From Enterococcus alcedinis (GTDB lineage: Bacteria; Bacillota; Bacilli; Lactobacillales; Enterococcaceae): 64,000 nucleotides of DNA. The notes under the pieces are model-generated. The model was given only the letters and a program-made list of their open reading frames with translations, did no database searches and was not told where the DNA came from. The stretch spans positions 124,001 to 188,000 of the forward strand of contig NZ_BMDT01000002.1 in NCBI RefSeq assembly GCF_014635985.1, given 5' to 3'. The position numbers were made by a program, and so were the translations under genes. Of this stretch, positions 18,258 to 26,905 are shown in pieces. Within the stretch, counting starts at the first letter, position 1, and every line of letters begins with the position of its first letter.

Positions 18258-18325
18258 ATCATACAATAAAAGACTTTATCGAAACGAATTTATACCTAAA
18301 CGGTCGTATTTCACCCCTGAACGGT
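18258..18325 (-). promoter_or_regulatory. LytTR-regulator operator and promoter of the 72-aa/53-aa genes
   Basis: On the minus strand two direct repeats ACCGTTCAGG (18316-18325) and ACCGTTTAGG (18295-18304) lie 21 bp apart, two helical turns, as is usual for AgrA/ComE-type regulators. A -10 box TATGAT (18258-18263) lies 31 bp downstream. The same repeats with the same 31-bp gap precede the bacteriocin gene. The first repeat touches the stop codon of the response regulator gene. Confidence 0.85.
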
Positions 18326-19050
18326 CAAATCAATTGCTTTAATTGTCGTCTACCAACGAAGCATTTTTCGCCATTACTAAAAATTAACTCACGATTCTTT
18401 GCATCAATCTCGCGAATATTTTGTTTATTTGCGACAAATGATTTATGCACTCGGTAAAAAGCAGGCGATAATTGTTCGATTTCCTTTAAATTCCCAAGAA
18501 AACTCACTTCACCCTTTGCTAAATGTAAAATTAATTTGTGTGAATTTCCTGGAGTCGTCTCAATAAACATCACTTCAGAGCAGTCAATAAAACGCACCTG
18601 ACTCCCAATTTCAAAACGAATCGGTTCCTCAAGTCGTTGCGAGGTTGTCACGTAGTGCTGATAGGCTTGTCGCAAAGCGGCCGTTACCCGCTGCTTCATT
18701 TCGTCTTGATTATCTTTGGCAATATAGTCCATTGCCTCGACTTTGTATTGAAACGTCAAAGGCAATAACTCATCATGTGTCGTGATAAAAATAATTTTAC
18801 CATGCGGGTTTTGATTACGAATGGTCGCACCTAATTGAATCCCATCCATCTCAGTATTTAAATCAACATCCAAAAAATAAACCCCATGCGTCTGCGGTTG
18901 TTCTTTTAAATAATTTAGTATTTCTAGTGGGTTTCCTGTGCTCAAACGCAATGTCATTTCCCAATCATTCAATAAAATCGTTTGTTGAATCAACTGCTCT
19001 AAGTGATTTCTTTGCGCAACATTATCTTCACAAATAAAAATTTCAAGCAT
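18325..19050 (-). CDS. LytTR-family response regulator (AgrA/ComE-like)
   Basis: A 241-aa regulator. The N-terminal receiver (about 1-125) has the acidic pocket near FICED and phospho-acceptor Asp in VYFLDVD (about residue 59). The C-terminal LytTR DNA-binding domain (about 140-241) includes FYRVHKSFVANKQNI and ends in VGRRQLKQLI. The ATG overlaps the end of the kinase gene (ATGCTTGA) with AGGAGG upstream. Its likely targets are the two tandem operators at 18295-18325 and 20435-20465. Confidence 0.93.
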   Translation of the reverse strand: MLEIFICEDNVAQRNHLEQLIQQTILLNDWEMTLRLSTGNPLEILNYLKEQPQTHGVYFLDVDLNTEMDGIQLGATIRNQNPHGKIIFITTHDELLPLTFQYKVEAMDYIAKDNQDEMKQRVTAALRQAYQHYVTTSQRLEEPIRFEIGSQVRFIDCSEVMFIETTPGNSHKLILHLAKGEVSFLGNLKEIEQLSPAFYRVHKSFVANKQNIREIDAKNRELIFSNGEKCFVGRRQLKQLI

Positions 19051-20350
19051 CGCTTCCTCCTACAATCATTAAGTTTTGTACGAAATAATTTGGTTCAATT
19101 ATTGTCTCAAGAAAGAGTCCTGACGATTGATTGACTAATGTTTCAACCGTTGCTAGTCCGAGCCCTCTATCTGCACCTTTGGTTGAAAATCCGAGTTCTT
19201 TTAATTGATGCAGCGGTTCAATCACTGTTCGAACCGTATTGCGAATCATCAAATGAACGTCCTCTCCTTTAGAAAAAAGAGCGACATCTAGTCTTCCTTG
19301 CTTCAACGTTTCTAACTCTTCAATTGCATTGTCTAATAGAATCCCAACAACACGAATTAAGGCAAGTTCATTAATCTTAACCTCCCAATGTATCGCTTCA
19401 ATTTCTAAATGAACTTGAACCCCTTTTTCTTGAGCTAATAACAACTTTACAGTCAATAAACTACGTAAGCCCACATGTTCGATTTTTTGTAAATCCGCTA
19501 ATCGAGTACTATCTGTATGAAGCCATTGCCGTGTCGGTTGTATTTCTGCTTGATAATATTTTCTCATCGTGGCGATATCCCCTACTTCGAGATAACTTTC
19601 CAAAGACATTAAAATATTCAAGTAATCATGTTTAAATTGACGAATCGCTTGGTTTTGCTTACTTATTTCTTGAATATACAGTTGCATCGCCTGTTGTTCG
19701 ATTACTTTTTCTTTTGTTTCAAAAGTTAATTTTTGATTACTTGAAAAAATTGCGATGCTTAAGGTAAAAATACCAATCATTAAGACGGAAAAAGATACCA
19801 TCATCTCTGTTAAGATATATCTTTCAGAGTCTATCGGAATCCTTGTTAAATACTGAAGAAGGATGGCAAATTGATTGATTAGTAGTGCTACAAATAAAAA
19901 ACATCCCATTCGTTGTTTCCAAAACAGGTTCATTCGTTGAGCAATATATTTTCGGACGAGGAGACTTGTAACAACTCCTATCCCAATTGTGAACAATACA
20001 TACAGCATTATTTGCCATTCTTTTGCTTCCAGTGCTAAGAAAAACAAGACTTCTCTTGGATAAAGTAAAAAATTGTTTAATTTAAAAATACCAAACGCGA
20101 TAACAAAATGAAATAAAGTAATCCCTATCGGTTGTTCTCGTCGATTCATATAAGACAAGGAAACTAAAAGTACCACAAAAAAAAGTTCTGCAACGACGGG
20201 AATAACTAGTTTAAGCTGCAAATTAATGACAATAAATAATAAAATGATTGCGCCTATACTTACCTTCTTGTTTCTCAATGACAAACGATCGAGTATGATA
20301 AAAGCCAAAAACGTATCAATAATATTTAAAAGATCAATGACATAAATCAC
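19043..20350 (-). CDS. HPK10-type sensor histidine kinase (AgrC-like)
   Basis: A 435-aa membrane kinase. About six hydrophobic segments fill residues 1-190, followed by the phospho-acceptor motif FKHDYLNILMSL and a GHKL ATPase domain with N-box LLDNAIEELE and G-box DRGLGLATVE. This class senses peptide pheromones. The GTG at 20350 is chosen because AAAGAAG lies 8 nt upstream; the frame is open to a GTG at 20368 without a ribosome site. Its ligand is not evident; candidates are peptides encoded in module B. Confidence 0.9.
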   Translation of the reverse strand: MIYVIDLLNIIDTFLAFIILDRLSLRNKKVSIGAIILLFIVINLQLKLVIPVVAELFFVVLLVSLSYMNRREQPIGITLFHFVIAFGIFKLNNFLLYPREVLFFLALEAKEWQIMLYVLFTIGIGVVTSLLVRKYIAQRMNLFWKQRMGCFLFVALLINQFAILLQYLTRIPIDSERYILTEMMVSFSVLMIGIFTLSIAIFSSNQKLTFETKEKVIEQQAMQLYIQEISKQNQAIRQFKHDYLNILMSLESYLEVGDIATMRKYYQAEIQPTRQWLHTDSTRLADLQKIEHVGLRSLLTVKLLLAQEKGVQVHLEIEAIHWEVKINELALIRVVGILLDNAIEELETLKQGRLDVALFSKGEDVHLMIRNTVRTVIEPLHQLKELGFSTKGADRGLGLATVETLVNQSSGLFLETIIEPNYFVQNLMIVGGSDA

Positions 20351-20387
20351 AGCTACAACTTCTTTCACATATGATATTTTTGTTTTT

Positions 20388-20396
20388 ATTATATCA
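20388..20396 (-). promoter_or_regulatory. Extended -10 promoter of the two-component system
   Basis: On the minus strand TGATATAAT is a perfect TG-n-TATAAT extended -10, about 20-38 bp before the possible kinase starts. It lies about 40 bp from the operator of the divergent bacteriocin gene. Confidence 0.6.
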
Positions 20397-20434
20397 TATT
20401 TGCTTCTTGAATAATAAAAATACTCTTAACTTTT

Positions 20435-20502
20435 ACCGTTTAGGTGTCATTTTCGACCGTTCAGGCAATAGGGCTTTACTTTCATATTAAAAATGACATA
20501 CT
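20435..20502 (+). promoter_or_regulatory. LytTR-regulator operator and promoter of the lactococcin-972-like gene
   Basis: Direct repeats ACCGTTTAGG (20435-20444) and ACCGTTCAGG (20456-20465), 21 bp apart, then 31 bp to a -10-like CATACT (20497-20502). Spacing is identical to the minus-strand operator at 18258-18325, with the two repeat variants in the opposite order. Confidence 0.85.
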
Positions 20503-20553
20503 AAACATATCAACTCAACGTTGAAAAAATAAGATTGAAAAGAGGACATTAAA

Positions 20554-20916
20554 TTGAAAAAGAAAATTATATTAAGTTTGGCTGCAACATCTTTATTGGG
20601 TGCTATTACTTTATCCCCTATTTTAGTTCATAAAGTCGAAGCTGCATCCATTACCAAAAGTTACAGTGGTTCTTTCTCTAAAGCATGGCAAAAAAGCGCA
20701 TCTACTTCAGATGGTGCTGGGGTTTTGACTTATGGATACAATACTGCTGCAATTAATGAAGACTATGCGCATGGCTACCATGCAACCAAAACACATTATG
20801 CCAGTGTATCTAATAGTAATGGAAGTCATACAAGTGGTAATGTTGGAAAAGGGAAAACGGCAAAGATAGAAGTCCGTCATAGCGGTTCAAACATTTCCTA
20901 CTCGATGAGTTACTAA
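20554..20916 (+). CDS. Lactococcin 972-family bacteriocin precursor
   Basis: A 120-aa precursor with a Sec signal peptide (cut near VEAA, about residue 31-32) and a Cys-free mature part of about 89 residues rich in Ser, Gly, Tyr and His. The central YGYNTAAINEDYAHGYHATKTHYASV segment (YG.....Y..Y.HG...H.A.V) matches the lactococcin 972 family, whose founder binds lipid II and blocks septum formation. It starts with TTG behind AAGAGGA. A terminator separates it from the dedicated ABC transporter genes downstream. Activity spectrum unknown. Confidence 0.87.
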   Translation: MKKKIILSLAATSLLGAITLSPILVHKVEAASITKSYSGSFSKAWQKSASTSDGAGVLTYGYNTAAINEDYAHGYHATKTHYASVSNSNGSHTSGNVGKGKTAKIEVRHSGSNISYSMSY

Positions 20917-20937
20917 TTTCTCTCGGCATTTGATTAC

Positions 20938-20988
20938 GCTTTTCCCCGATACAAGTAATCGATTGTATCGGAGAAAAGCTTTATTTTT
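20938..20988 (+). terminator. Terminator between bacteriocin and transporter genes
   Basis: GCTTTTCcCCGATACA pairs with TTGTATCGGaGAAAAGC, followed by TTTATTTTT. Partial read-through is expected, since no promoter is obvious in the 23 bp before the permease gene. Confidence 0.83.
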
Positions 20989-21011
20989 ATCTCTTAAATT
21001 TGGAGGAAACA

Positions 21012-22982
21012 ATGAAAAAAATAAAATACCTCTTAGCCTTTATTCTATTTTTTATCGGCTTTAGTTTTTCTGGAGAAAGCTTCATGCTCTATTTAGACAC
21101 TTTTGAAGAGAACTTTCCGCAAACAACGTTATTTAAACCTGTTTCTGTCTCAGATGAAGAAATGAAGTCGGATCTCACGCTCGCGGCCAATCGAAACAAT
21201 ATCCAATTCTTCGCCTACCAAGAAAAATTGACTGGCGCCAAACAAACGGATATTTATATTTACACCACCCAAGAAACCAAAGAAGAGTTAAAGAACCATG
21301 CCGCAATCAGCGAAAAAGAATATATGAGCTTATTACTTGGTAAAGCGACGATTCATCTAGAAGATTGGCAAACGATTCCGCAAATGGAGACAGTCGATAA
21401 AATTTACCTCTTAGGCGATGAAGAGAATCTCCAGCAATTTAAATCCGAGCTCGTCGATAAGTATGCTGGTAATTTTCCTAGAATGGTTACATCTTCCAAT
21501 GAATCGGCACGAAATGTGCTGTTTGTTTGGATGATTCTTTTGATTTTGCTCTTATTTTTTACCTATTATGACATCTTATTTATGCGTAAAGAAATTTTAG
21601 TGAAAGTGGTCTTTGGTGAGGAGTTAAAATACCTTGTCTTAAAAAATATACTCATTGATACCTTTTTAACTTCTGTTTTTTTTGTTTCTGCCTACTTTTT
21701 CACTTCCTTCTTTACAAATACTCGCTTTGAACGTGTAAGCGTCTTGATTGCATTTAGTCTTTTTCTATTATTCAATGCGGCACTCTATACGACTCTTTTT
21801 CGGACAAACCTAAAAGAAGCTTTTTCAAATACGCAAAACGAGCGGCGTTTACTATTGGTTAATTACATGGTTAAGGTCGTCTCATTGTTATTGACCATCA
21901 CAGTTACCTCTAGCTGTTTGGCACTATTTTCAGAATCATGGCAGTACGCTCAGCAAAAAGATTTTTTCAAAATATACCAAAACTTTAGTTACGTAAAACT
22001 CCATTTACTACCAAAAGACGAAACGAATGATTCTTTCGTGGCGCTCAATGAACAAAGTGCCAATTTACGAGAGCAATTTTATCAAGAATATGCAAATCAA
22101 TCCTTACAGCTGGTTAACTTGTCCTATGCCGACTTTCGAATAACAAAACCAACTGTCCTGCTTAATTCTGCAGCGATTCCTTATCTAATCGAACAACTAC
22201 CTGAGTTAAGATCTTATTCCTTTACAGAAGGGATTCATTATTTTTTCCCTAAAAAATATCAAATGGATCAAGAATTACAACAAACGACTTCAGAGGTCAT
22301 TCAAGATTATATTGAGACTTCCAATCACGCAGAAAATTTTTCGACTTATGAGGACAGCACAAAAATCATGAGTATTGACGGGAAAAATTATTTTAATCGA
22401 AGTCGCTATCTAAAAAATCCAATCATCATCTTAAATCATACACTACCTGATGCTTCTGATTTGGAACGAAACTTGCGCCGAGCCTATTATGCCTATGATG
22501 TGATGTATCAACTCACCGATGACGCATTTGATTCATTTATTAAACAAAATCACTTAGAAAATGAGTTGGCTGAAAAAACCAATGTTGAAGACGTCTACCA
22601 ATACCATTGGCAATTCTTAAAACGTAGTGCCTTGATTGCTACGGTACTCTTTTTCTTCACAATTTTTCTAGAAATGATTGTGATTAGCCTTGTTTTAAAA
22701 TTGGAATATCGTGTCCATGCAATGGAACTGTCGCTTAAAAAATTATTGGGTTATTCCATCTGGTCACGCAATCAAAAAATGACATTAATGACATTATCTG
22801 CCAGCCTGCTTAGCACAATCAGCGCGATTGTGATGAATCAATGGCTTCAAATTGCTGAAGCTCGTTATATCTTGTATGGCGGACTTCTCGTATTGGTTGT
22901 TGAACTATTATTCATCGCAATCCACATCAAACGCATGGATCAATCTGAAATTCCAAAAATACTTAAAGGAGGCGCCCTATGA
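21012..22982 (+). CDS. Bacteriocin-associated integral membrane protein (DUF1430/lactococcin 972 group permease)
   Basis: A 656-aa membrane protein with one N-terminal helix, a large extracellular loop, three or four helices near residues 160-310, a second extracellular region and three C-terminal helices. This FtsX/MacB-like layout is typical of the permease that accompanies lactococcin-972-type genes and is thought to work in export or immunity. The ATG at 21012 follows GGAGG directly; an upstream TTG at 21000 is less likely. Its stop overlaps the ATPase start (ATGA). Confidence 0.85.
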   Translation: MKKIKYLLAFILFFIGFSFSGESFMLYLDTFEENFPQTTLFKPVSVSDEEMKSDLTLAANRNNIQFFAYQEKLTGAKQTDIYIYTTQETKEELKNHAAISEKEYMSLLLGKATIHLEDWQTIPQMETVDKIYLLGDEENLQQFKSELVDKYAGNFPRMVTSSNESARNVLFVWMILLILLLFFTYYDILFMRKEILVKVVFGEELKYLVLKNILIDTFLTSVFFVSAYFFTSFFTNTRFERVSVLIAFSLFLLFNAALYTTLFRTNLKEAFSNTQNERRLLLVNYMVKVVSLLLTITVTSSCLALFSESWQYAQQKDFFKIYQNFSYVKLHLLPKDETNDSFVALNEQSANLREQFYQEYANQSLQLVNLSYADFRITKPTVLLNSAAIPYLIEQLPELRSYSFTEGIHYFFPKKYQMDQELQQTTSEVIQDYIETSNHAENFSTYEDSTKIMSIDGKNYFNRSRYLKNPIIILNHTLPDASDLERNLRRAYYAYDVMYQLTDDAFDSFIKQNHLENELAEKTNVEDVYQYHWQFLKRSALIATVLFFFTIFLEMIVISLVLKLEYRVHAMELSLKKLLGYSIWSRNQKMTLMTLSASLLSTISAIVMNQWLQIAEARYILYGGLLVLVVELLFIAIHIKRMDQSEIPKILKGGAL

Positions 22983-23590
22983 TTGTCATTAATCAACTAA
23001 CGAAAACATTTGACGAGCAAACGATTTTTGAAGATTTAAGTTTAACGATTGAAACAGGGGAATTCGTTGTTTTTTCTGGTCCTAGCGGTTGTGGAAAAAC
23101 AACCCTCTTAAACATGATTGGTGGACTTGAAGTAGCTGATCATGGCGAAATTATAGTGAATGGTAACAATATTTTAAAACAAAAAAATTTGATGCCCTAT
23201 TTTAGAGAACAAGTTGGTTTCCTTTTTCAAAATTTTGCTCTGATTGACAATAAGACAGTCAAAGAAAACTTAGCAATTATTAAGAAAAAAAGTCGAAACT
23301 CACAAATTTCGCTAGAAGAAGCTCTTCAATTCGTTGGCCTAGCAAGTAAAATGAATAGCAAAGTTTACAAATTATCCGGTGGTGAGCAGCAGCGAGTCGC
23401 CTTAGCTCGCTTAATGTTAAAAAAGAACCAAATTATTTTAGCAGATGAACCCACCGGATCACTAGATAAAAAAAACGCCGAAGAAGTCATGACTATTCTA
23501 GAAGCGATGCACCATTCGGGCAAAACAGTAATTGTCGTTACCCACGATGAGGAAATCAAAAAACGTGCAAAGCGAGTGATTCAATTATGA
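22979..23590 (+). CDS. ABC transporter ATP-binding protein, lactococcin 972 group
   Basis: A 203-aa ATPase with Walker A GPSGCGKT (about 34-41), Q-loop FQNF, signature LSGGEQQR (about 132-139), Walker B IILADEP and switch His in VVTHD. It belongs to the MacB/LolD-like group and pairs with the permease just upstream (4-bp overlap). It powers bacteriocin export or producer protection. Confidence 0.92.
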   Translation: MIVINQLTKTFDEQTIFEDLSLTIETGEFVVFSGPSGCGKTTLLNMIGGLEVADHGEIIVNGNNILKQKNLMPYFREQVGFLFQNFALIDNKTVKENLAIIKKKSRNSQISLEEALQFVGLASKMNSKVYKLSGGEQQRVALARLMLKKNQIILADEPTGSLDKKNAEEVMTILEAMHHSGKTVIVVTHDEEIKKRAKRVIQL

Positions 23591-24045
23591 AGAAAAGAAC
23601 AAAAATTTTACTAAGTCTGTTGTTCGGAGTGATTCTCCTCTTTCATCTTGCATGGGCTGGAAATTATTTCTTAAATTATCGTCCGTATACCAAAACGGTA
23701 CCCATGCATGAGAGTGGCGAGTACTTTTTGATGACGGATAATTATGATTTGAGTGTAGCGATGCCTAGCTATCCAACCTTCACTGGGAATTTAGCGATTA
23801 CAAATAAAAACGATGATTTATCCTTTATTATTTGGCCATCAGTCGGCGCTACACCTGAAATCGGACTACAAATTTTAAGTCTTGATGGTGTCACTTATTC
23901 CGTCATTCTTGATCAATCCTTGAATTATGACAACGAGAAAAATCCATCTGACATGCCTAAAGAACAAATTAATCAATTAATCATCGATCGTCGTACCGAA
24001 ATGGACGAAATGTACGACTATGCAAAAAAGAGCTGGAATTTGTAA
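23587..24045 (+). CDS. Membrane-anchored protein at the end of the bacteriocin operon (possible immunity factor)
   Basis: A 152-aa protein with one N-terminal hydrophobic segment (about 7-25) and an extracytoplasmic domain without Cys. No family recognised. The ATG overlaps the ATPase stop, so it is the coupled last gene of the transporter operon. Position suggests a part in immunity or in assembly of the transporter; this is inference. Confidence 0.72.
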   Translation: MKKRTKILLSLLFGVILLFHLAWAGNYFLNYRPYTKTVPMHESGEYFLMTDNYDLSVAMPSYPTFTGNLAITNKNDDLSFIIWPSVGATPEIGLQILSLDGVTYSVILDQSLNYDNEKNPSDMPKEQINQLIIDRRTEMDEMYDYAKKSWNL

Positions 24046-24064
24046 ATTCCCAGCTCTTTTTTTG
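24024..24064 (+). terminator. Terminator of the bacteriocin transporter operon
   Basis: AAAAGAGCTGGAATTT pairs with AAATTCCCAGCTCTTTT with a T run; the left arm overlaps the last codons of the 152-aa gene. Confidence 0.85.
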
Positions 24065-24096
24065 GCATATAAATGAAATGCTTTTTTATTAATCTT

Positions 24097-24240
24097 ATCA
24101 AAGCGCTCACCAATTCACCTGATTGAACGGGAATTGGCGAGCTGATACTCGGTAATAAGCTGACTTTCAATAAAAATCAAAAAACGATTTTTTTGTAAGC
24201 TTTACTTATTACTCGTATCAAAGCGCTCGCCAATTCACCT
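24097..24240. repeat. Compound stem-loop element with flanking direct repeats
   Basis: A 24-nt direct repeat (ATCAAAGCGCTC-A/G-CCAATTCACCT) lies at 24097-24120 and 24217-24240. Between them AATTGGCGAGC (24132-24142) plus TGATACTCGGTAATAAGC pairs with CTTATTACTCGTATCA (24205-24220) plus GCTCGCCAATT (24225-24235), with an inner AAAATC/GATTTT hairpin. It resembles the element at 52081-52187. It follows truA on the minus strand and may end its transcript. Confidence 0.7.
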
Positions 24241-24980
24241 TAATAGCGTACTTCTTTTAAATAAAGTCCTTCTGGATGTGCAGTCGGTCCCGCTAAATTG
24301 CGATCTTTACCTGCAATAATCCCTGGAATCGCATCGACCGGCATACGGTCATTGCCGATTTTTAATAGCGTACCGACAAGAATCCGAATCATTTTATATA
24401 AGAAACCATTGCCACTAAAAGTAAAAATCAACTCATCACCATCTGAACTAACCGTCAGGCTTGCCTCATCAATCGTTCGAACGTGATCTTCAATTGAACT
24501 ACCGGATGCACAAAATGAGGTGAAGTCATGTGTACCCAATAAATCCGGTAAGGCTTGTTGGATTTTTTCCACATCGATCGGATAAGGGAAATAACTTGCG
24601 TAGTAACGACGAAACGGACTACGTGGCTTCCCAATATCAACACGAAATTCATACGTCTTGCCCGTTGCTAAGTAACGTGCATGGAAATCATCGGCCACAA
24701 TCTCGACACTACGACAAGCAATATCTTCTGGTGTTTGTGTATCCAGACCAAAACGCATCCGCTCAAGCGGTCGTTCATGCGGAAAATCAAAGTGAATCAC
24801 TTGTCCAATAGCATGAACTCCAGCATCGGTTCTACCTGAAGCATGGACTTCAATTGATTGACTCGCCATCTTACTTAATGTCTTTTCCAACTCACTTTGA
24901 ACGGTCCGTCCATTCGGCTGACGCTGAAACCCGCTAAAATTTGTTCCATCATAGGAAATAATTGCTTTATAACGTACCAT
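24240..24980 (-). CDS. truA: tRNA pseudouridine(38-40) synthase TruA
   Basis: A 246-aa enzyme that makes pseudouridine at positions 38-40 in the tRNA anticodon arm. It has the family start [20 protein letters not shown], the catalytic Asp in [11 protein letters not shown] (about residues 48-58) and the C-terminal [11 protein letters not shown] motif. It follows ecfT, as in many Firmicutes; here a terminator-like hairpin stands directly before its ribosome site. Confidence 0.96.
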   Translation of the reverse strand: MVRYKAIISYDGTNFSGFQRQPNGRTVQSELEKTLSKMASQSIEVHASGRTDAGVHAIGQVIHFDFPHERPLERMRFGLDTQTPEDIACRSVEIVADDFHARYLATGKTYEFRVDIGKPRSPFRRYYASYFPYPIDVEKIQQALPDLLGTHDFTSFCASGSSIEDHVRTIDEASLTVSSDGDELIFTFSGNGFLYKMIRILVGTLLKIGNDRMPVDAIPGIIAGKDRNLAGPTAHPEGLYLKEVRY

Positions 24981-25003
24981 TTTTTGATTATCCTTCTTTC
25001 CTC

Positions 25004-25035
25004 AAAAAAAGACCATGACCGAAGTCACAGCCTTT
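25004..25035 (-). terminator. UUCG-capped terminator or attenuator before truA
   Basis: On the minus strand AAAGGCTGTGAC (25024-25035) pairs over 12 bp, wobbles included, with GTCATGGTCTTT (25008-25019) around a TTCG tetraloop, followed by Ts. The truA ribosome site begins right after, so no promoter fits between; read-through is needed to express truA. Confidence 0.75.
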
Positions 25036-25251
25036 TGATTATTATTCTTACTTTTTTATTCTCATTCGTTCACTATCCTCGGACAATATCAGCTCGAAGC
25101 AGTTTATCAGAGCATACCGGACAAAAAATCACCTTAATTTAACGGGATTTTCGTATCTATCCTTCGGCAATTTCAATAATGGTCACCGTCAAAAGTGCCG
25201 ACTCTGCCCATTCTCTCCAATTGCTCAGGATAAAGCGATTCGAAAATGACC

Positions 25252-26049
25252 TTAATTTCTGATATACATTAACACTGCTGTTAGGACTGCAAATGTCAAA
25301 ATGACGATTGTGTCTTTCGTGCTCCAGTGTAGAATACGATATTTGGTTCTACCGTCACCACCTTGGTAGCCACGTGCTTCCATCGCAGTTGCTAAATCAT
25401 CCGCACGGTTAAAACTGCTGACAAAAAGCGGAATTAACAACGGTATAACAGCTTTCATTTTTTGAATCAAATTACCTTCACCAAAATCGACACCACGTGC
25501 TCGTTGCGCGTTCATGATTTTTTCCGTTTCATCCATTAATGTTGGAACAAAACGTAAAGCAATCGATAGCATCAATGAAATTTCATGCACCGGTACTTTT
25601 AACGGTTTTAGTGGTCGTAATAAATATTCAATCGCATCGGACAATGCTAACGGTGGTGTTGTTAGTGTTAAGAGTGTCGACATGAAGATAATTAAGACGA
25701 AACGACAGAAGATAAAGAGTCCGTTTTTCAAACCAAATTCAGTTAGTTGAAAGACGCCCCATTTCCAGTAAACTTCGCCACCACTTGTAAAAAAGACTTG
25801 TAAGGCTACGGTGAATAAGATTAACCAGATTAGTGGTTTAACCCCTCTTAAGAAGAAACCAAAATCAATTTTTGATAGCCATAAACAAAACAAAGTAAAT
25901 GCACCTAGGAATAAATAACTCCATAAATTATTGGCTAAGAAAATAATCGCAATAAAGTAAAAACTCGCTACTAATTTTGCTCGTGGATCTAAACGGTGTA
26001 CAAGGGAATCACCTGGTAAATAACGACCTAATATTAGTTTATTCATCAT
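25252..26049 (-). CDS. ecfT: ECF transporter transmembrane subunit EcfT
   Basis: A 265-aa membrane subunit that couples the two ATPases to vitamin-binding S components. It has several hydrophobic segments and the two coupling motifs with Ala-Arg-Gly: QRARGVDF and MEARGYQG in the C-terminal part. The start is ATG at 26049, which overlaps the ecfA2 end with GGAGG 8 nt upstream. It is the last gene of ecfA1-ecfA2-ecfT. Confidence 0.95.
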   Translation of the reverse strand: MMNKLILGRYLPGDSLVHRLDPRAKLVASFYFIAIIFLANNLWSYLFLGAFTLFCLWLSKIDFGFFLRGVKPLIWLILFTVALQVFFTSGGEVYWKWGVFQLTEFGLKNGLFIFCRFVLIIFMSTLLTLTTPPLALSDAIEYLLRPLKPLKVPVHEISLMLSIALRFVPTLMDETEKIMNAQRARGVDFGEGNLIQKMKAVIPLLIPLFVSSFNRADDLATAMEARGYQGGDGRTKYRILHWSTKDTIVILTFAVLTAVLMYIRN

Positions 26050-26905
26050 GAGCAAATCCTCCTAATTCAACGAGCATTTCAGCTAATTCGGTTGAAGTTA
26101 GTGGCAATTGGTTAAAGGTAAATCCCTTATCAACCAATTTTTGGGCAAAAGCCGTCGCTGTTGGTACACCTAATTGTTTCGCTTGTAACCATTCGACTTC
26201 TTGGAAAACATCACGTGGTGTGCCTTGTTTAACGACCGTACCTTTTTCTAAGACGTAGACGAAGTCGGCATAGTCTGCTACATCGTCCATTAAATGGGTA
26301 ACGAGTACAATCGTGATATTGTTTTCCTTATGTAAACGGGCAAACATTTCCATCATTTCTTTGCGTCCTTGTGGGTCAAGGCCAGCCGTTGGTTCGTCTA
26401 GGACTAAGACTTCAGGTTCCATTGCTAAGACCCCTGCAATTGCCACACGACGCATTTGGCCTCCTGATAAATCAAAAGGTGAGCGTTCTAAATAGCTTTC
26501 GTCTAAACCGACCATTTTTAGTGTTTTAGCGGCTAATACTTTTGCTTCCTCTTCCGGTACGCCAAAGTTTTGCGGACCAAAAGCAATATCACGTGCCACT
26601 GTCTCTTCAAAGAGTTGTGACTCTGGAAATTGGAAAACAATTCCGACTTTTTGACGGATGGGTTTTAAATTTTTATTATTTGTTTCTGGAGTGATTGTTC
26701 GTTCACCAATTTGAACCTTACCGGCTGTTGGTTTCAACAAGGCGTTCAAATGCTGAACTAAGGTTGATTTCCCACTACCTGTGTGACCGACAAGTGCCGT
26801 GTAGCAACCCTCTTTCACGACTAAATCAATATCATGTAAGACGCGTTGTTCAAAGGGTGAATTCGGTTGGTAAGTAAAGCTTACTTTTTCAAAACGGATG
26901 TCCAT
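26039..26905 (-). CDS. ecfA2: ECF transporter ATP-binding protein EcfA2
   Basis: A 288-aa ATPase with Walker [11 protein letters not shown]-loop [10 protein letters not shown], signature LSGGQMRR and Walker [14 protein letters not shown]. It forms a heterodimer with EcfA1. The start overlaps the ecfA1 end by 25 bp, with GGTGGA as ribosome site. Confidence 0.95.
   Translation of the reverse strand: MDIRFEKVSFTYQPNSPFEQRVLHDIDLVVKEGCYTALVGHTGSGKSTLVQHLNALLKPTAGKVQIGERTITPETNNKNLKPIRQKVGIVFQFPESQLFEETVARDIAFGPQNFGVPEEEAKVLAAKTLKMVGLDESYLERSPFDLSGGQMRRVAIAGVLAMEPEVLVLDEPTAGLDPQGRKEMMEMFARLHKENNITIVLVTHLMDDVADYADFVYVLEKGTVVKQGTPRDVFQEVEWLQAKQLGVPTATAFAQKLVDKGFTFNQLPLTSTELAEMLVELGGFAHDE

Noticed and set aside
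13252-24045. Lantibiotic modification genes or insertion sequences in the bacteriocin island
   Set aside because: No LanB/C/M-like, radical-SAM or transposase gene is present; both secreted proteins lack Cys.
24097-24240. Short CRISPR array
   Set aside because: Only two 24-nt repeats, and the space between is itself an inverted repeat; no cas genes nearby.
24300-24811. Several overlapping frames inside truA
   Set aside because: All are alternative frames of truA, which has intact catalytic motifs.
25249-25258. ACCTTAATTT repeated at 25131 and near the truA stop
   Set aside because: Only 8-10 bp, covering stop-codon regions in an AT-rich sequence; probably chance.
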